A DNA stretch of 64,000 bases from an uncultured Prevotella sp. Its GTDB lineage: Bacteria; Bacteroidota; Bacteroidia; Bacteroidales; Bacteroidaceae. Of this stretch, positions 21,521 through 29,250 are shown piece by piece (the first letter of the stretch is position 1; each line of letters starts with the position of its first letter). Below the pieces are notes generated by a model, which had not been told where the DNA came from, made no database searches, and saw only the letters and a program-made list of their open reading frames with translations. The DNA is taken from assembly GCA_946188165.1 (NCBI GenBank), contig CAMHTW010000005.1:1-64000 (forward strand). The letters run 5' to 3'. The position numbers and the translations under genes were made by a program.

Positions 21521-23820
21521 TTCTTCTGCTTTTCGATGATAGCCATACACTCGTCGTAGGTCAGGTCGGCAGCCTTAGCCTGCTGTGACTTAAGCAGACG
21601 ATAGTTTTTGCCGTCGTATGCCAGATAAGGGCCATAACGACCATTCAGCACCTCCAGCTTCGAATCCTCTTCGAATGTCTTCATGTGCTTCTGACTTTCC
21701 TGCAGGCGCTTCTCCAGAATCAGGCGGATAGACTCGTCGAGTGTAATAGTCATAGGATCAGCATCCTTAGGCATTGAGGTATATTTCCTCTGATGCAGAA
21801 TGTAGGGACCAAAACGGCCTGCGCCTATCACGACAGCTGAACCCTCAAAGTCGCCCAGTGTACGAGGCAGTTTAAAGAGTTCCAAAGCCTCATCGATGGT
21901 AATGGTTTCCATGCTCTTGTCAGCAGGCAGCTGGGCAAACTGAGGCTTTTCGGCATCTTCGGCAGAACCAATCTGCACAACAGGTCCAAAACGGCCTATC
22001 TTAACATATACCGGCTTGCCAGTCTTAGGATCCTTGCCCAACAGACGCTCACCAGCCTTACGTTCCTGACGATCATTCATCGTATTCTCCACCGTAGGTT
22101 CAAAGTCACGATAAAAGGTCTTCATCATCTGAGTCCACTGCTCATCGCCCTCAGCAATCTTATCGAAATCCTGCTCGACTTTGGCAGTGAAGTTATAGTC
22201 CATTATCTCCGTGAAGTGCTTCATCAGGAAATCGTTGACCACCACACCGACATCCGTTGGCAACAGCTTACCCTTATCAGAGCCAACCATCTCCTTACGT
22301 TCCTTTTGGGTAATGACCTTACCCTTCAGAATGTCTACCGTATAGCTGCGCTCTTCGCCCTTCTGGTCGCCCTTGTGAACATATTCACGCTGCTGGATGG
22401 TAGAGATAGTGGGAGCATAAGTTGACGGACGGCCGATACCCAGTTCCTCAAGCTTGTGAACCAGCGAAGCTTCCGTATAGCGCTGGGGAGCCTGACTGAA
22501 ACGCTCGGTAGCCTGAATCTCACGACGCGTCAGTTCCATACCTTTCTTCAATGGGGGCAGCAAGTGGCTTTCTTCCTCCTGCTGGTCTTCGTCATCATAA
22601 CTCTCACGATAGACTTTGATGAAACCGTCAAACTTCACAACCTCGCCCTGAGCCACAAACTGCTCTTCTGCACCACTGATGGAAATATTCACAGTGGTAC
22701 GCTCCATAACGGCATCAGCCATCTGACTGGCAATGGTACGCTTCCAAATCAGCTCATAGAGTTTGCGCTCCTGGACAGTTCCCTCAATGGTCTGCTTGTC
22801 CATATAGGTCGGGCGGATGGCTTCGTGAGCCTCTTGGGCGCCCTTTGAACTGGTGTGATATTTGCGAACCTTTGAATATTCTTCGCCATAGAGTTTGTTG
22901 ATTTCCTCCTTGGCAGCATTGATACACAGACTTGAAAGGTTCACAGAGTCAGTACGCATATAGGTAATCTGTCCATGCTCGTACAAGTGTTGAGCCACCA
23001 TCATGGTCTGCGACACCGTAAAGCCCAACTTACGGGCGGCCTCCTGCTGTAAGGTGGAAGTCGTGAAAGGAGGTGCTGGCATACGCTTCATGGGTTTCTT
23101 GCTGACGTTGTCAACTGTATATTTAGCATCTATGCACTTCTTCAAGAACTGCTCCACCTCTTCATGGGTCTTCAGGCGCTGCGCCAAAGTCGCTCTGACC
23201 TCTGTCTGAGAACCATCAGCATTGGTAATGGCAAAAATACCCGTCACGCTATAGAACGGCTCACTCTGGAACGACTGTATTTCACGTTCGCGCTCGACTA
23301 TCAGACGAACGGCCACGCTTTGAACACGACCAGCAGAGAGAGCGGGCTTTACCTTGCGCCACAAAACGGGTGACAACTTAAAGCCTACCAAACGGTCGAG
23401 CACACGACGGGCCTGCTGGGCATTGACCAGATTCATGTCCAAATGACGAGGATGCTCGATAGCTTCAAGGATGGCGGGTTTTGTAATTTCGTGGAATACG
23501 ATACGATTGGTCTTCTTCTCGTCCAATCCCAACACCTCACACAGATGCCATGAGATGGCTTCTCCCTCACGGTCCTCATCGGATGCGAGCCATACCTTAT
23601 CGGCCTTCTCAGCATTCTGCTTCAGTTCCTTTACCAACTTCATCTTCTCCTCAGGAATCTCATATTCTGGTTGAAGCGTATTGGTATCGATACTCATCTC
23701 TTTCTTCTTTAAGTCGCGAATATGTCCATAGCTCGACATGACCTTATAGTCCTTGCCAAGAAATTTTTCAATGGTCTTTGCCTTTGCAGGCGACTCTACA
23801 ATCACTAAGTTCTTTTGCAT
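21517..23820 (-). CDS. topA: DNA topoisomerase I
   Basis: 767 aa. The TOPRIM domain is seen in VIVESPAKAKTIEKFLG and WLASDEDREGEAISWHLCE, the catalytic tyrosine in QITYMRTDSVNLS (around residue 290), and the DNA-gate signatures in RRVLDRLVGFKLSPVLW and SAGRVQSVAVRLIVERE. The C-terminus carries repeated 'GRFGPVVQIG / GRFGPYILH / GRYGPYLAYDG' modules in place of Cys4 zinc ribbons, as usual in Bacteroidetes. It relaxes negative supercoils behind polymerases. It is translationally coupled to aroK through a 4-nt overlap. Confidence 0.97.
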   Translation of the reverse strand: MQKNLVIVESPAKAKTIEKFLGKDYKVMSSYGHIRDLKKKEMSIDTNTLQPEYEIPEEKMKLVKELKQNAEKADKVWLASDEDREGEAISWHLCEVLGLDEKKTNRIVFHEITKPAILEAIEHPRHLDMNLVNAQQARRVLDRLVGFKLSPVLWRKVKPALSAGRVQSVAVRLIVEREREIQSFQSEPFYSVTGIFAITNADGSQTEVRATLAQRLKTHEEVEQFLKKCIDAKYTVDNVSKKPMKRMPAPPFTTSTLQQEAARKLGFTVSQTMMVAQHLYEHGQITYMRTDSVNLSSLCINAAKEEINKLYGEEYSKVRKYHTSSKGAQEAHEAIRPTYMDKQTIEGTVQERKLYELIWKRTIASQMADAVMERTTVNISISGAEEQFVAQGEVVKFDGFIKVYRESYDDEDQQEEESHLLPPLKKGMELTRREIQATERFSQAPQRYTEASLVHKLEELGIGRPSTYAPTISTIQQREYVHKGDQKGEERSYTVDILKGKVITQKERKEMVGSDKGKLLPTDVGVVVNDFLMKHFTEIMDYNFTAKVEQDFDKIAEGDEQWTQMMKTFYRDFEPTVENTMNDRQERKAGERLLGKDPKTGKPVYVKIGRFGPVVQIGSAEDAEKPQFAQLPADKSMETITIDEALELFKLPRTLGDFEGSAVVIGAGRFGPYILHQRKYTSMPKDADPMTITLDESIRLILEKRLQESQKHMKTFEEDSKLEVLNGRYGPYLAYDGKNYRLLKSQQAKAADLTYDECMAIIEKQKK

Positions 23821-23961
23821 ATTTATATTGTTTCTTTTTTACTTCCACTCTAACGAAAAGAAGACTCAAGTCAACTTACGGGCTGCAAAAGTATGCAAAA
23901 GTTTTGGTTACACCTTATATATATAGCAGTTTTTTTATTTTCTTAACGTTTCGGAGCAAAA

Positions 23962-24000
23962 ACTCTTCACTTTTCACTCTTCACTTTTCACTTTTTATTC
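23962..24000. repeat. CTCTTCACTTTTCA repeat upstream of the GH3 promoter
   Basis: CTCTTCACTTTTCACTCTTC is repeated about two and a half times and runs up to the TACCTTTG box at 24002, so it occupies the upstream promoter region. Confidence 0.65.
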
Positions 24001-24001
24001 G

Positions 24002-24009
24002 TACCTTTG
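24002..24009 (+). promoter_or_regulatory. Minus-7 promoter box (TACCTTTG) of the GH3 gene
   Basis: A consensus box ending 23 nt before ATG 24033. It shows that the ORF-track start at 23778 is too early. Confidence 0.65.
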
Positions 24010-24032
24010 CAGAAATTCTAACTAATTATTCT

Positions 24033-26432
24033 ATGAAGAAATTAATGACTACTGCCCTACTGGCAATGTTGACAATGACAACAATGAATGGACAAATTAA
24101 ACTGAAGGCCAATAATATCGATGATGTGATAAAGGCCATGACCCTGGAAGAGAAGGCGAAACTTCTTGTGGGAGGTGCTAACAATTTCTTTAATGCTGGC
24201 GCAGTAGTCGGTGGCGAGGCCGATTTGGTTGCAGGTGCTGCTGGTACCTCTCCTGCTATTCCCCGTTTGGGAATTCCTGCTACCGTACTGACGGACGGCC
24301 CTGCCGGTGTACGTATCGACCCCACTCGCAAAGGTACTGACAAAACCTATTATGCTACTGCTTTCCCTATTGGCTCTTGCTTGGCATCAACATGGAATAC
24401 AGAGTTGGTAAGTCAGGTTGGTCAGGCCATTGGTAATGAGACCAAGGAATACCGTTGCGACGTCATTCTGGGTCCTGGCATGAACCTGCATCGCAATCCC
24501 CTCTGTGGTCGTAATTTCGAGTACTACTCTGAGGACCCTCTGCTGACGGGTAAGATTGCTGCTGCCTATATTCGGGGTGTGCAGCAGGAGGGCGTTGGCG
24601 TATCTGCCAAGCACTTTGCCGTCAACTCGCAGGAGACCGATCGTACCAGCGTCGACGAACGTGTCAGCCAGCGTGCAGCACGTGAGATATACCTGCGTGG
24701 CTTTGAGATTGCCGTCCGCGAGAGTGACCCTTGGACCATTATGGCTTCGTACAATAAGATTAATGGCCAGTTCTCGATGGGCAACCACGACCTGCTGACC
24801 AAGATACTACGCGACGACTGGGGCTTTAAGGGTATCGTGATGACTGACTGGATTGGTATTCGCGATGGGCTGCCAACAATTACTGAGGTACACGCTGGCA
24901 ACGACCTCATGGAGCCAGGTCAACCTGCTCAGGTTCAGGAGATTATTGCTGGTGTCAAGAATGGCAAACTCAGCATAGCCGATGTGGACCGCAACGTACG
25001 CCGTATGCTGGAATACATTGTCAAGACACCCAGCTTCCGTCAGTATCCCGCTTCTAACAATCCTGACTTCAAGGCCCATGCTGCCATTACCCGCCAGAGT
25101 GCTGCCGAGGGTATCGTCCTGCTGAAGAACAATGGATGCCTCCCCCTAACCCCCTCCAATAAGAGGGGGGATTCCGAGGCTACCTCTCTACTTGGAGAGG
25201 GCGGGGGGAGAGGCTATACCGTCGCCCTCTTTGGCGAAAACTCCTACGACTTCCTCAGCGGTGGTACGGGTTCTGGTTGTGTGCATCCACCCTACGTGGT
25301 CGACATGCTCGAAGGCCTGAAAAATGCTGGTATCAAATCTTCGCCTACGCTGACCAATATCTATCGCAAGTATATCGAATATGCTAAGGTAAAGTTCCAG
25401 GCTGAGCGCCATCCTGCCAAGTGGTACCAGATGGAGCAGTTCGGACAGCAGAAATATCCTGAGATTGCCATTGACCCCATCTGCATCAATAATGAGGTAA
25501 AGGGTGCCGATGCAGCCATCATTACCATCGGCCGTCAGGCTGGTGAGGGTGTCGATCGCGATATCGCTACTGAGTTCAACCTCGTTCCCGAGGAACAGGC
25601 CCTTATCAAGGATGTCTGCAATGCTTTCCACGCTGTTGGTAAACCCGTCATCGTCATCATCAACTCCGGAAGTGTCATCGAGACGGCCTCTTGGAGCGGC
25701 TACCCCGATGCCATTCTCTGCGCTTGGCAGCCAGGTATGGAAGGCGGTAATTCAATTGCCGACCTGCTCACTGGCAAGGTCAATCCTTCTGGCAAACTGA
25801 CCATGACTTGGCCCATTGCCGCTACCGATCATGCCTCAACGAAGAACTTCCCAGGCAATCTCGACAACTACTCGCTGATGCAGATGGTGGGCAGCAACCG
25901 TCCTATTCCTGGTCATGCCTACACCAACCACGAGGAGGACATCTACGTGGGCTATCGCTTCTTCGACACCTTCAACCGCGAGGTGGCCTACCCCTTCGGC
26001 TATGGTCTCAGCTATACCACCTTCGAGATGTCGAAACCCGTCGTTAAGGCTAAGGGTAAGGACGCTGTCGAGGTAAGCATCACTGTTAAGAATACAGGTG
26101 CTGTCAGTGGTAAGGAGGTGGCTCAGGTCTATGTCCAGGCACCCAAGGGTAAATTGGAGAAACCTGCACAGGAACTGAAAGCCTTCGCCAAGACACGCGA
26201 GTTGAAACCCGGTGAGAGCCAGACGCTCACGATGACTATTCCAGTACGCGACCTGGCCAGCTTCGACGAGGCTGGGTCACAGTGGCTGACAGAGGCAGGT
26301 GTCTATACTTTCCACATCGGCGCCTCAAGTCGTGACATCAAGGCTTCTGCCCAACTGAAAATTGCGGAATACACAGAGAAGACTACCAACGCCCTTGCTC
26401 CCAAGCAGAAACTGAACCTCTTGAAACAATAA
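24033..26432 (+). CDS. GH3 beta-glucosidase-type glycoside hydrolase
   Basis: 799 aa from ATG 24033, with signal peptide MKKLMTTALLAMLTMTTMNG. The GH3 barrel carries LTDGPAGVRID, GPGMNLHRNPLCGRNFEYYSEDP, AKHFAVNSQETDR and the nucleophile Asp at about residue 272 in GIVMTDWIG. The C-terminal alpha/beta domain starts near GIVLLKNNG, and a fibronectin-like domain ends the protein (FSYGLSYTTFE-type segment, then VSITVKNTGAVSGKEVAQVYV). It removes terminal beta-linked glucose or xylose from oligosaccharides, probably in the periplasm. At the barrel/C-domain junction a 77-bp palindromic element adds about 26 residues (CLPLTPSNKRGDSEATS...) in frame. Confidence 0.93.
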   Translation: MKKLMTTALLAMLTMTTMNGQIKLKANNIDDVIKAMTLEEKAKLLVGGANNFFNAGAVVGGEADLVAGAAGTSPAIPRLGIPATVLTDGPAGVRIDPTRKGTDKTYYATAFPIGSCLASTWNTELVSQVGQAIGNETKEYRCDVILGPGMNLHRNPLCGRNFEYYSEDPLLTGKIAAAYIRGVQQEGVGVSAKHFAVNSQETDRTSVDERVSQRAAREIYLRGFEIAVRESDPWTIMASYNKINGQFSMGNHDLLTKILRDDWGFKGIVMTDWIGIRDGLPTITEVHAGNDLMEPGQPAQVQEIIAGVKNGKLSIADVDRNVRRMLEYIVKTPSFRQYPASNNPDFKAHAAITRQSAAEGIVLLKNNGCLPLTPSNKRGDSEATSLLGEGGGRGYTVALFGENSYDFLSGGTGSGCVHPPYVVDMLEGLKNAGIKSSPTLTNIYRKYIEYAKVKFQAERHPAKWYQMEQFGQQKYPEIAIDPICINNEVKGADAAIITIGRQAGEGVDRDIATEFNLVPEEQALIKDVCNAFHAVGKPVIVIINSGSVIETASWSGYPDAILCAWQPGMEGGNSIADLLTGKVNPSGKLTMTWPIAATDHASTKNFPGNLDNYSLMQMVGSNRPIPGHAYTNHEEDIYVGYRFFDTFNREVAYPFGYGLSYTTFEMSKPVVKAKGKDAVEVSITVKNTGAVSGKEVAQVYVQAPKGKLEKPAQELKAFAKTRELKPGESQTLTMTIPVRDLASFDEAGSQWLTEAGVYTFHIGASSRDIKASAQLKIAEYTEKTTNALAPKQKLNLLKQ
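25138..25214. repeat. 77-bp palindromic element inserted in frame in the GH3 gene
   Basis: Ends GCCTCCCCC... and ...GGGGGAGAGGC are inverted. Inside are two hairpins, CCCCCTC-CAATA-AGAGGGGG and CCTCTC-TACTT-GGAGAGG. The element reads as LPLTPSNKRGDSEATSLLGE and onward without a stop. It interrupts the normal step from the LLKNNG motif to the VALFGENS motif. Confidence 0.75.
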
Positions 26433-26469
26433 TAGGGTTTGCATTTGGCTGCAAGAAACGCTAACCCCA

Positions 26470-26573
26470 TCACCCTACACTCAATGTGGCTGAAAGACCG
26501 ATGCACAAAGGGCTTGAGGTCAGTGTAGGGTGCTCTTGACCCTACACTGACCCTTACCTCACCCTACACTCAG
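26470..26573. repeat. ACCCTACACT repeat cluster with 14-bp hairpin
   Basis: (T)CACCCTACACTCA occurs at about 26470 and 26559. Between them GGTCAGTGTAGGGT (26518-26531) pairs perfectly with ACCCTACACTGACC (26539-26552) over a 7-nt loop. It may terminate the GH3 transcript. No gene is seen in 26433-26930. Confidence 0.65.
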
Positions 26574-26747
26574 ACATCATTACTACAGGTAAGCCGAATA
26601 CTGAAAGGAAGCTAACGGACAGGGAAACTACAGCTAGCTGTTTTTCCGTAGGGAGCAAACTCTGATTCCGTAGGCTGCGAACTGGCAGTCCGTCGGGACG
26701 GACTAATCTCTTTTGCTAAACATCGTTTCTCTTGGAGAGAAAGGCCA

Positions 26748-26787
26748 TTTCTCTGGTAGTAAAACAATGTTTCTCTGGTAGTAAAAC
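26748..26787. repeat. TTTCTCTGGTAGTAAAAC direct repeat
   Basis: Two copies (26748-26765 and 26770-26787) are followed by GCCGTTTTACT. The AAACGCCGTTT word and GAGAAA words also occur in the insertion within the GH106-like gene at 36083. Confidence 0.6.
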
Positions 26788-26907
26788 GCCGTTTTACTCA
26801 TGCGATACCCACACAGCCGACGAGCGATAAGCAGCACTCCTTAGTTTCGAGTTGCAACTTCACAAGGATTGTGAAATCTATATTTTTTGAAATTTCTTTC
26901 TCAAAAA

Positions 26908-26939
26908 TTTGGAATCTTCAGAATAAGTTTGTATCTTTG
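26908..26939 (+). promoter_or_regulatory. Full-consensus promoter of a candidate small RNA
   Basis: TTTG at 26908-26911, a 20-nt spacer, and TATCTTTG at 26932-26939 match the Bacteroidetes TTTG-N19-TAnnTTTG consensus. No plus-strand ORF follows before the terminator at 27020. Confidence 0.65.
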
Positions 26940-26943
26940 CACC

Positions 26944-27056
26944 GTCAGAATGTCGTCAGAGGGCGCGAAACAATTGTTTTCATAGCAATATTCAAGCTGG
27001 ACCTTTCTGACCGCTATACGAGGACATAGCCCACAAGGTTATGTCCTCAGCTTTTC
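26944..27056 (+). ncRNA. Candidate independent small RNA
   Basis: About 110 nt between a strong promoter and an intrinsic terminator, without a convincing ORF. GTCAGAA (26944-26950) pairs with TTCTGAC (27005-27011), closing the body, and the terminator hairpin follows. I do not match it to a known RNA family. A 66-aa ORF lies convergently on the other strand and overlaps the terminator. Confidence 0.5.
27020..27048 (+). terminator. Intrinsic terminator of the candidate small RNA
   Basis: GAGGACATA pairs with TATGTCCTC over an 11-nt loop, followed by AGCTTTTCT. Confidence 0.65.
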
Positions 27057-27239
27057 TATCACGTCGTTGATGATCTGTTTGATGGATTCCTTGATAATTA
27101 TGAACATCTCGTCAAAGCAACTTAGCAGTACATGTGCCACACGGATATTATCGTTCAGCTCTGTTTGGTCTGCCCTTTTGCTGATAAGCAGGCGCTGACC
27201 GTATATTTCGTCTATAAGAAAATCGTTGTTCTCAATCAT
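27039..27239 (-). CDS. Small hypothetical protein (66 aa)
   Basis: MIENNDFLIDEIYGQRLLIS at the start and a helical hydrophobic C-terminal half (CFDEMFIIIKESIKQIINDV). No family is recognised. The support is a promoter box (27244-27251) just 4 nt from the ATG, which would give a leaderless transcript, and convergent placement against the small RNA, whose terminator encodes its last codons. It could be a chance ORF. Confidence 0.4.
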   Translation of the reverse strand: MIENNDFLIDEIYGQRLLISKRADQTELNDNIRVAHVLLSCFDEMFIIIKESIKQIINDVIEKLRT

Positions 27240-27243
27240 AGTG

Positions 27244-27251
27244 CAAAGGTA
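27244..27251 (-). promoter_or_regulatory. Minus-7 box (TACCTTTG) abutting the 66-aa ORF
   Basis: CAAAGGTA on the plus strand with a 4-nt gap to ATG 27239. Confidence 0.45.
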
Positions 27252-27315
27252 ATGAAATTATGCATAATAACAAAGAAAAAACAACCTAAAAGTTGTGTAA
27301 TTCGAATAAATTGTT

Positions 27316-27323
27316 TAACTTTG
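27316..27323 (+). promoter_or_regulatory. Minus-7 box (TAACTTTG) of the TA-like pair
   Basis: The box ends 19 nt before ATG 27343. Confidence 0.5.
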
Positions 27324-27342
27324 CCCCCAAAAGGAAGTGATT

Positions 27343-27894
27343 ATGACTTATGATAGCATAACTGAGGACGGAAGGCTTTGGGCAGTCAAATACGATGATT
27401 GTCCTGATAATGCGCTCTACATGCTCTTTGAACAGTGGAATGATGTGGCATGGCTCTACCAATTCTTTAAGGAGAATATGGCAGACTTAATGTCGTATTT
27501 TAAGATCACAGATGTCAACGAGGCTATTTACGATACTATAGAGGACAGTGAACGACTGCAATGTCTGATTATGGACATCTCGCCAGAGGCGGACTTGGAC
27601 AAACTATTCAGGCCCTTAGAGAATAGTCGTTTTGCTGATATGCTGCTTGGCAAGGAAAAAGCTCGGTTGAAGGATGTTTCTAAGCATGCCTCATGGCTAA
27701 GAATATACGCTATCAAGCTGGAACCAGGAATCTATGTCATTACGGGTGGAGCCATTAAGCTTACCCGTACCATGCAGGAACGAGAACATACGCTTCGTGA
27801 GTTGGCTAAGATGGAGAAAGTGCGCTCCCATCTATTGACTAATAATATAGTTGATAAGGATTCCTTTGATGATTACATGAGTGAATTAATTTGA
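27343..27894 (+). CDS. Putative toxin-like partner of an HTH gene
   Basis: 183 aa from ATG 27343 (GTG 27337 possible). No formal family is recalled, but the pattern (MTYDSITEDGRLWAVKYD, LFEQWNDVAWLYQFFKENM, YFKITDVNEAIYDTIEDS, WLRIYAIKLEPGIYVITGGAIKL, REHTLRELAKMEKVRSHLL) recalls Bacteroidetes proteins encoded just before an XRE-family gene. The IYAIKLEPGIYVITGGAIKLT segment resembles the end of the RelE/HigB-like fold. The gene is 19 nt ahead of the HTH gene, toxin-first as in higBA systems. Its role as a toxin is inference. Confidence 0.65.
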   Translation: MTYDSITEDGRLWAVKYDDCPDNALYMLFEQWNDVAWLYQFFKENMADLMSYFKITDVNEAIYDTIEDSERLQCLIMDISPEADLDKLFRPLENSRFADMLLGKEKARLKDVSKHASWLRIYAIKLEPGIYVITGGAIKLTRTMQEREHTLRELAKMEKVRSHLLTNNIVDKDSFDDYMSELI

Positions 27895-27913
27895 TATAGA
27901 AAAGGAGGTTAAT

Positions 27914-28222
27914 ATGAAAGAAGTAATCGCACGACTGAAAGAACATCAGTCACCGACTCCTTCAAAATGGAGGGAAAGGGCAGAGTGGAGGCAGCAGAAC
28001 AAATCGTGGTTGCGGCACTCCCAGCGTATTGCAGTGAAAATGCTTGAGAAGATGGATGAACTGGGATTAACTCAGAAACAATTGGCAGAACTGATGGGAT
28101 GTAGCCAGCAATACGTTTCAAAGGTTCTGAAAGGTCAGGAGAATCTTTCTCTCGAAACCATGTCGAAGATAGAAGACTGTCTGCACATTTCTATTCTCAA
28201 AGAAGAGTTGGAGATGGCATAA
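27914..28222 (+). CDS. XRE-family HTH protein, probable antitoxin
   Basis: 102 aa. The HTH is at about residues 44-95 (KMLEKMDELGLTQKQLAEL, MGCSQQYVSKVLKGQENLS, LETMSKIEDCL). The basic N-terminal half (PSKWRERAEWRQQNKSWLR) would sit against the partner protein. It probably binds the operon promoter at 27316 and neutralises the upstream gene product. An AGGAGG-like AAAGGAGGT at 27901-27909 lies 5 nt before the ATG; this is one of the few clear Shine-Dalgarno sites in the window. Confidence 0.8.
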   Translation: MKEVIARLKEHQSPTPSKWRERAEWRQQNKSWLRHSQRIAVKMLEKMDELGLTQKQLAELMGCSQQYVSKVLKGQENLSLETMSKIEDCLHISILKEELEMA

Positions 28223-28260
28223 GTAACCATAACCTTAAGGGAAAGGAATATGATTATGAA

Positions 28261-28429
28261 CATTCGGAACCATAAAGCCTCGTAATGTTTAACCGAGACG
28301 GCATGAGACATCAATCCGTGTCGCCTCATAACATTTACGAGACAATGAGCAGAAGTAGAAAGCGAATGCCAGGCAGCACATGGTGTTGCTGCAAGTCGCA
28401 AAAAAAAGAAACGGGGTCGGTTCCGAATG
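28261..28429. repeat. MITE-like segment with 11-bp terminal inverted repeats
   Basis: CATTCGGAACC (28261-28271) and GGTTCCGAATG (28419-28429) are perfect inverted repeats. Inside, CTCGTAATGTT and AACATTTACGAG form a second stem. No target-site duplication was found. It lies just after the TA-like pair. Confidence 0.45.
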
Positions 28430-28539
28430 ATCTGGAACATTATACACTCTTAGTAATGAGAAGTATTTATTTCTTAAACTATCTTTCTGCTCTTTTAATC
28501 TGTTTTATTTTGCTACATATTCACCAATACCGTGGTTAG
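28345..28539 (+). pseudogene. Small basic protein, probably truncated
   Basis: The ORF from ATG 28345 begins MSRSRKRMPGSTWCCCKSQK, which recalls small Arg/Cys-rich proteins of Bacteroides and their phages. After KKETGS the sequence changes to an unrelated hydrophobic tail that runs antisense into the 28505 gene. I infer truncation. It could equally be a chance ORF. Confidence 0.3.
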
Positions 28540-28783
28540 AACCTTTTCGATAAGAATATATCCATAAATGATTATAAAAACAAAAAACAATATAACCAGA
28601 CTTCTCCTGATTCTTGTATATGAAAGGCCATTTTAATACAAAGTAGTTGGTATCGTTAAAATGTACAAAATCTGAAATACGCCCTCCACCATTGCTTTTC
28701 CAATAATATTGCTTTATGTGTATTGGGGTATTGAAATACAAAATTAGGATAATCGGTATGATTGCTAAATATTTTTTTTTCAT
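28505..28783 (-). CDS. Small membrane or secreted hypothetical protein
   Basis: 92 aa from ATG 28783 (MKKKYLAIIPIILILYFNTPI, one hydrophobic N-terminal helix or signal anchor). The rest is aromatic-rich (VLKWPFIYKNQEKSGYIVFCFYNHLWIYSY). No family is recognised. It starts 1 nt after the stop of the 28785 gene, so the two are one transcription unit from the duplicated promoter at 29081. Confidence 0.5.
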   Translation of the reverse strand: MKKKYLAIIPIILILYFNTPIHIKQYYWKSNGGGRISDFVHFNDTNYFVLKWPFIYKNQEKSGYIVFCFYNHLWIYSYRKGSNHGIGEYVAK

Positions 28784-28784
28784 T

Positions 28785-29012
28785 TTAGTATCTTTTCCCG
28801 GGTTGATAATAGTTTCCAAGATATCCACGTCCATTATAGCTTCTTCTCATTGAAGGAGTGGGAATTCCATGATAGAATGCTTGCAATCCTTCTCCTTTAT
28901 TACCTCCGACCATATTTCCATTATAGTAATAATAATAAGTTTGTGCTGTCGCATGTATTGAACACATGATGAAAAACATCAACGATAAAAACAATTCTTT
29001 TTTCATAATCAT
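28785..29012 (-). CDS. Short secreted paralogue of the propeptide-like protein
   Basis: 75 aa (ATG 29012, or 29006). The signal peptide MIMKKELFLSLMFFIMCSIH is nearly the same as that of the 5677-6429 protein, and the mature protein starts QTYYYYYNG like that protein's QTYYYDSY. It then diverges into a short Gly/Tyr-rich tail (RRSYNGRGYLGNYYQPGKRY) in place of the propeptide fold. It is a truncated or recombined copy. It has its own copy of the operon promoter and leader. Confidence 0.55.
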   Translation of the reverse strand: MIMKKELFLSLMFFIMCSIHATAQTYYYYYNGNMVGGNKGEGLQAFYHGIPTPSMRRSYNGRGYLGNYYQPGKRY

Positions 29013-29166
29013 AGTAATTTAATAGATGATAAATGTGCTCACACGTGGACAGATCTGTAAGTAGGCCCTCTATATGAATGCAAAATTAGTGAATAATAAT
29101 GGTTTCTCCAAATAAATAAAAGAAATTATAATAATAACCGATAAATTTATAGATTAATCCATCCCG
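28938..29166. repeat. Duplicated signal-peptide, leader and promoter segment
   Basis: 28938-29031 matches about 6344-6450 (signal peptide and upstream of the propeptide-like gene) and 29035-29166 matches 8977-9108 (promoter plus the end of the DUF3244 gene, here read as GWINL stop). The two source blocks are 2.5 kb apart at the first locus but adjacent here. Confidence 0.8.
29081..29088 (-). promoter_or_regulatory. Minus-7 promoter box (TAATTTTG), duplicated copy
   Basis: CAAAATTA on the plus strand, equivalent to 9023-9030. Confidence 0.5.
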
Positions 29167-29250
29167 AAAAAACGCGGGACTCCGGTGATCCGCTTTTTAA
29201 GTTCACTATCCTCGTAAACGACAGGTAGAAGATACCTATTAGGTTCTTAT

